A stretch of DNA of 64,000 nt from NCBI GenBank assembly GCA_037349105.1, contig JAYJMM010000057.1:1-64000 (forward strand), written 5' to 3'. Below are positions 59,118 through 64,000 of this stretch, piece after piece. Numbering within the stretch: the first letter of the stretch is position 1; the number at the start of each line of letters is the position of its first letter. The notes beneath the pieces are model-generated. The model ran no database searches, was not told where the DNA came from, and saw only the letters and a list, made by a program, of their open reading frames with translations. Position numbers and translations under genes: made by a program. The DNA comes from Limnomonas spitsbergensis (lineage: Eukaryota > Chlorophyta > Chlorophyceae > Chlamydomonadales).

Positions 59118-60297
59118 GGGGTTGTTTTCTTTCTGGTGCGAACAACCCAGCGTGTTAGTGCGATAACGCATCGCGCCAGCAGCGTGGCCGCGTTATGACT
59201 TATGACATAGTACTGAACGTCGGGTGTAGGCGATGTTTATTCGAAAAGTTGTTAGACACAACAGTGTGCGCTGCGGGGCTATGACTTCTCTCGCCTGCCA
59301 CTCAATCCAGGTACCCACCCGTTAATAGTGCGGGTGTCAGTCGCTAATCACTTTGCGTCATCGAGATCGGTGTTACGAAGGTCGCGAGTTAGAGAGCCTT
59401 AGGCTGTGTTTCCATTGGCTGTTTTGGCGTCGGGGTGGGCTGCCAGCTGGGCGCCAGCTGTGCCACCCCGACGAAAACGTTTCCATTGGACGTCGAAACA
59501 CGACCGGATTTAATACAGTCGATGGTTGATTTCCCAGACGCTTCTGCCCAAACTTACCCAAACTCACTTCGGGTCCGAGACCCGAAGTGAGTTTGGGTGA
59601 CATCCACCCAAAACGCCAGCTGGACAATACTTCACAGCCTTGTTTTTTAGCTCTGTGCTCATTCTCCTTTACTTAAACCGCTGATAAACTCTGCTGGTTC
59701 GATAGAAGTCGACTGGCTGTCGTCCCGGCACACGGAAGGCCACGTGACGATTTGCTACTCCGTCGTTGCGTTGGAGCATGCGCGACCGAATCGAAATAAA
59801 GCAATAGTATGCGTAAGTACCACTGTTTGCTTTGATCTACGTGGTCAAGCTACATAGGTGCAGAAATTTCAAAAGAGCGTTGCCAGCTGCGCCCAATGCC
59901 ACTATACTACGCATGGACAAGCCGACAGCGCGATTTGATTTGCAGCGGCGCAACAAACGTGACCAAACAACTACCAAGGAATGCTGCGACATTTCAAAGT
60001 TCTTAGCCTGCGAAGGTTCTTGAACGCGAATCGGCCACCCCGGACATGCAATGGAAACGAAGGCCGGATTTTTCTGTGGTGGTCTCCACCTCGGGCTAAA
60101 ACCTTGGCGCGGACCGAACAAAACCGACCTGCCTGACTGCTCACCTCAAACTCCAATGGAAACACAGCCTTAGACACCAGCCGTTGGAAGATAAGATTAC
60201 TGCGTCATCATGCGACCGCGCAGTCGCGATGCATCATTGCAATAACGCATCGCAATGAACCGTTGGGTTGTTCGCACCCAAAAGAAAAGGAACCAAA
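59118..60297. mobile_element. Older inverted-repeat element containing a nested MITE
   Basis: Arms at about 59,118-59,185 and 60,222-60,297 are imperfect inverted repeats sharing GGTGCGAACAACCCA and TAACGCATCGC words. The Harbinger-like element at 59,402-60,169 lies between them, so it probably inserted into the older element. No target duplication was identified for the outer pair. Confidence 0.5.
59399..60172. mobile_element. PIF/Harbinger-like MITE (768 bp) with TTA target duplication
   Basis: The element 59,402-60,169 has perfect 17-bp terminal inverted repeats, GGCTGTGTTTCCATTGG on the left and its reverse complement on the right. It is flanked by TTA at 59,399-59,401 and 60,170-60,172. 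A 3-bp TTA/TAA duplication with GG..TGTTT ends is characteristic of PIF/Harbinger. There is no transposase frame. The interior includes a perfect 19-bp hairpin (59,556-59,574 with 59,580-59,598, loop CCGAG) and a second inverted pair around GGCGTCGGGGTGG. Confidence 0.85.
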
Positions 60298-60608
60298 CCA
60301 TAAGAAATCCGGAAAACGTGCATAGACCCCAGGGGTTATTTTTATGGGTTTTTTGTGTTTTTGCCAGATTGGCAAGGTCGCTGAAGTATGGTCACTGAAG
60401 TACAGCTGGCTGGTGAAAGTTGTCCACCTCATAGACGGGGGGGGTAGGCTTACACAAGAAGCCCTGATATCTGGGGTCGGTCTCGGTTGGCCTAACCAGT
60501 TTGCATGGCTGTCTCCTGATTCCAAAACTCCGTGATGTCATGAGTTTCATGACCCATGACCACACGGCATGTGCTGACAGTGTATTACTCATATTTTCGG
60601 TCAATGAC
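60298..60608. other. No recognisable gene
   Basis: Only short frames are present, with no repeats of note. Confidence 0.45.
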
Positions 60609-60616
60609 GTTGCACC

Positions 60617-60760
60617 TCTGGGTAAAGGAAAAAGGGTAAAGGAAAAAGGGTAAAAGGAAAAAGGGTAAAGGAAAAGGGTAACCCTGGTAACCCTGGGTAA
60701 AGGAAAAAGGGTTTTTCCTTTACCCAGGTAACCCTGGGTAAAGGAAAAAGGGTAAAAAAA
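60617..60760. repeat. GGGTAAAGGAAAAA-type simple repeat with perfect hairpin
   Basis: About nine purine-rich units of 13-15 bp occur here. At 60,692-60,708 and 60,712-60,728 they form a perfect 17-bp inverted repeat around a GGG loop. The block lies just past the 3' end of the LINE relic at 60,825 (minus strand) and may be its simple-repeat tail. Confidence 0.85.
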
Positions 60761-60824
60761 ATGAAGGGACAGACAAAAGGCTGGAAAGGAAAGGCAAAGG
60801 AAGTTCCAGTCTCTGGGTCTATGT

Positions 60825-62077
60825 CTAAACGATTTCTACTACGTCTTCCACAAAAGCCAGGGCATCCCACCCAAGCTTGCCCCGGTACAACTCAAAGAAA
60901 TTTCTTTCACCGTTCAGAGGACCTGCCCATCCCAGCTCCCTAAGTTGATCCTGTACGCTGGGGCATTGAAAGCAAGCATGCAGTGCGTCCTCCACATGCT
61001 CGCCGGCTCCCCTAGCCAACATCGCTGGGAGCACCGTCTGTCACGCTGCTGACCGCTGCGCCGTCCTCTAGTGTCAGCCGTGTTGACGGCGCCGAGCCGC
61101 AGCTTAAGTTTGTGCGCACGCAAGCACACACGGTGGTTGTGTGTTGTTTGCTTGCCCAGGGGGGTCACTGGTTTTCGCTCGCTGTCCTAGCGTATATAGT
61201 GCCTGTACCGGTTTACGGGCTCAAGGCCCATGCATCAAATATGATGCCCCGTTGGACTGTAAAAACTTCACAAACTTCACACTCCCTTCGGCTGGTGCGG
61301 CCCTTCGCCTGGGCAAGGACGGCGTCCGCCGTAGGCTGGAACCAGTCGCGGTAGGCGGCCGCAGACCTGTGTTTAGTGGCATGTCTGGGGTTCCGTCTGC
61401 CAGCTGCATCCAGCTGCGACCGCTGGTATGCTGCATCAACTAACGCTAGCACCTCTGTGACAGGTAGCGGCTGCAGGTCAGTCGCTGTCTGACGCACTTG
61501 GCTGATCCCAGCTCCAGCTCCTCCAAGGCACCTAGCAAATCACTACACCAATCCCTCCGGTGCCCTGCTTGACAGCGAGCTGCATGTCGGCCGCCATGAG
61601 TGGACTGTCTTGCTGTGCTGCTGGTGCTACCGCTGAGTTGTAGAAGCGAAGCACATGCGGCCACCAACCTCGCTGTAACGGCTGGATCTGCAAATCCAGC
61701 TGATCCATCCTTCTTGACCCCCAGCTGGCAGCGGACGCAGGTAGCTCTGCAGCCTGGCGCAGATACTGAAGGAATTTGGACTGCATCCTGCTGTTGAGGC
61801 AATTCCGAGGCCTGAGGTGATCGGTGGCCCACACCACATCATTGTAGTTGGCCGCAGGCGCTGCAGGCAGACGCCAACCAGATGCGTGTAGGCAGATAAA
61901 TAGATGATGCCTGAAGTGCACCTTGGCGGCTATGCGGCAGACACAGTGCAACGCGGCAGCCAAAGGCGCTTCTCTATCTTGCATGGCCTGCCTCGTGCTG
62001 CCGCTCTCGTGCTGAAAGATGCTGAAGAACTTGAAATCCTGGACACGCTTCAGCACTATCTTATCAGGGCCGTACAA
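60825..62077 (-). pseudogene. 5'-truncated, frameshifted LINE (non-LTR retrotransposon) C-terminal region
   Basis: From right to left the minus strand encodes, in shifting frames: VQDFKFFSIFQHESGSTRQA (the FKYLG..F..SGS...A segment after the reverse transcriptase core), RGWWPHVLRFYNSAVA, then DLLGALEELELGSAKCVRQ, VLALVDAAYQRSQLDAAGRR and AAYRDWFQP. The C-terminal part is LKLRLGAVNT...RRCSQRC, then EHVEDALHACFQCPS, a C..C...H...C zinc-binding pattern, and ends FVEDVVEIV. These are the usual elements of the LINE protein downstream of the polymerase core. At least three frameshifts are needed (near 61,560, 61,450 and 61,010) and the polymerase core is absent, so this is a dead, 5'-truncated copy. 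The clade cannot be told. Confidence 0.7.
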
Positions 62078-63462
62078 GCAAGGATGAGCTGATATCCGGC
62101 GGGAATGATTGCTTGTCGCTTCTGGGTGGGATGTTCACAATTATAATCGAAAAACGGTATAATTCTGTTATGTGGTTGACACATATAATATTAACTCGGG
62201 AGCTGCCTGGCTCTCCCCAAGCCACATTTCTTTCTTTATCAAGTCATACGAAATCACAGACCAGACTTTTCCAGGAGAAAAGGGTCTCATCACAAAGATG
62301 TTATGGACATCATCGTGCGTGTACTTGCCAGCGTTACCTACTTGTACCTGCTTGGAGGCACTCATTAGGAAAGATTCGTAGGGACATGATGCAAACAGAG
62401 AATCCGCTCATTTTAGTTACTGGGCAACTATGACATCAACAGGTAAATGGTCCAGTGATACAACATTGGTGACATCCATACCTAGAGGTTGAGGGACTGA
62501 ACTCTTTAATCGATCCCCTCTGTCTACATTTCCAGGTTCCATGTTCCTGCCCCCCTCACATAGGAGGGGGGGCATGGCTGCACCGTGGTCCTGGCTGTGC
62601 ATGTTTGCTGGAAATGCACTTCCTCATCGCCTACCAGCCACGTGCGGCCTAGGGTTCAGCAGGGTCCAGCGGGTATGCACCGTTCTAAACAAGCAATCGA
62701 CCAGCACGCTACCAGGTTCCAGTCACAGGGGAAAAACCCCATCCTCCAAAGCATTTGTCAAATCTGATGTATAACAATTATATACCACATCATCACAGTC
62801 TATTGCAGAAAGCACGCCACCACTGGGGCCTGCCCAAAATTATATTTTATAATACAAGTATGAGTCGCAGGGGCCGTCCAGAGGCAGGCCCCGCAACAAC
62901 GCCCGCCCCTAGGGTAAAAGATGGAAGGTGGGGAGCAGACATCCACAAGCAAAACCGTCATAATTTAATTTCACAAACCATGCTTAAATCCTTTGAACTG
63001 CTCACAAGCCTCAACTTAATTGATTGACGTTCTCTGATAATGAACACAGATGAACTTTTTGCTAAAAGAAGAGGTGTGGAGGGATTGAAGTCCCAAGGGA
63101 TGAAGCCCCACCCTTCTGAGGCCATCCTACCAACACATAATCGAAAATGTTCCCCCCACTCATAGAGTCCAAGTCTTTAAGTACGGTAATTGCATATGCA
63201 CGTTAGGCCACATTTTAAGCAGGTGCTCACACAAGAGGCAGCTCGGTGAAAGCAGTCTGCGGAAAAGGCCGCAGACCCATCAGAGTGGCAGAACATCAAC
63301 TAATCCAGGAAGTAGCAAAAAGCCCGTGGTCCTATTCAATAGAGGCGAGGTGTTCGCGTTTGTGCCCCCCTTCCATGTGGCGGGTGGGGCATGCCTCAAG
63401 GTGGCCAAGCCCTCAAGCACCTGCGCCTGGCAAAAATGCTGCTGCTGCATGCTGCCTTCCAA
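62078..63462. other. No confident gene; includes the probable 3' region of the phosphatase gene
   Basis: The part nearest 63,462 is expected to hold the 3' untranslated region of the phosphatase on the minus strand. Elsewhere only short frames without family resemblance are seen. Confidence 0.4.
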
Positions 63463-63591
63463 TCAAGAGATCAGCACCTCCAGCTCCTCCTTCAGCGCAC
63501 GGTAGATGAAGATGTACTGCTCCAGGGTTTGTACCATACCCATGCGCTGCTGTCTTAGATGGTGCACTAGGTCCGGGATGGCAAGCGCACG
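63463..63591 (-). CDS. Tyrosine-specific protein phosphatase, last exon (partial gene)
   Basis: Follows the acceptor CACACGTAG and ends at TGA (63,465-63,463), giving 42 codons in phase 0. It encodes IPDLVHHLRQQRMGMVQTLE followed by QYIFIYRAL. The R.QR..MVQT..QY.FIY.AL pattern is the C-terminal conserved motif of classical PTP catalytic domains, containing the Gln that positions the catalytic water. The HCSAG.GRTG active-site exon is not found to the right within the window, so the rest of the gene lies beyond 64,000. Classical PTPs remove phosphate from phosphotyrosine. Nothing indicates localisation. Confidence 0.8.
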   Translation of the reverse strand, partial: RALAIPDLVHHLRQQRMGMVQTLEQYIFIYRALKEELEVLIS

Positions 63592-64000
63592 CTACGTGTG
63601 AGAGGTGGGGTTGGGGGTGGGAAGGACGGGTCAGAGGAATCGTAGAGGGTGAGAGGAATGGTGTGCGCCTGCTGCGAGCAGATTGACGGGAGAGGGGGGT
63701 GGTTGAGAGGTTGAGAGAGAAGGTTGGGCGCAGACACAGCAGGAAACCAAGGTGAACACACAAACTGCCGATGCACTACTTGGGTCCCATGGCAAGCAGT
63801 CTGATGGTGATGTGCTAGAAGAAAGGACCTTCCCTCACAGCGAACCTGACACCGCACCACAACACCGACATGACGTGCGGTACGCAACCGTGCTGTTCAC
63901 AAAAAATAAATGTTGCAGAGAGCCCCAAGGTAGCATGAATAATATATCAGTTTATATTATGCGTTATGAGACCCATCGCCACAAATATCACCGGCACAGC
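63592..64000 (-). other. Intron of the phosphatase gene (runs off the window)
   Basis: No exon-like segment was found up to the right edge. The part next to the acceptor is pyrimidine-rich on the sense strand. Confidence 0.45.

Overview
The window is eukaryotic nuclear DNA. Genes are split by GT-AG introns, and there are non-LTR, SINE-like, hAT-like and PIF/Harbinger-like transposon remnants, very long minisatellites, and an interstitial CCCTAAA (Arabidopsis-type telomere) motif. The gene content and telomere motif fit a green alga or related protist best, but that placement is inference. Nothing bacterial was seen: no operons, RNA genes or CRISPR.

Layout. Bases 1-15,027 are a 41-bp minisatellite (about 366 units). 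A 49-bp array follows (15,100-15,800), then the first two exons of a METTL21-type methyltransferase gene on the minus strand (16,540-15,785). From 17,279 to 31,930 the DNA is mostly unique. It holds coiled-coil exons, transposon remnants, a probable secreted SnoaL/NTF2-like protein (25,668-24,664), a WD40-like exon, a 40-bp minisatellite, and the last three exons of a second METTL21-type gene. A second 41-bp array (about 574 units, 31,934-55,470) and a second 49-bp array (55,474-55,940) come next, then that gene's first two exons (56,677-55,920). The right end (57,840-64,000) has a nested MITE pair, a decayed LINE and the last exon of a tyrosine phosphatase gene.

The main result is one gene model. 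Five exons on the minus strand (56,677-56,584; 56,003-55,920; 31,325-31,125; 30,168-30,019; 29,441-29,239, the last tentative) join in frame, all by phase-1 introns, into a 243-residue METTL21/Methyltransf_16-like protein. The whole 23.5-kb minisatellite is its second intron (24,594 bp). At both ends of introns 2 and 3 the splice site itself lies inside a tandem repeat: a 49-bp unit at donor 2, about 96 bp at acceptor 2, 55 bp at donor 3, and 82-84 bp at acceptor 3. These introns look as if they grew by repeated tandem duplication of exon-intron boundaries. Both large arrays are nearly stop-free on the sense strand in all three frames.

The 5' half of this gene and its arrays is directly duplicated about 40.1 kb away (15,190-17,278 and 55,472-57,838), so a paralogue begins in the left part and runs off the left edge. 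No transcripts or database searches were available, so exon limits rest on splice signals, reading-frame agreement and remembered family patterns.
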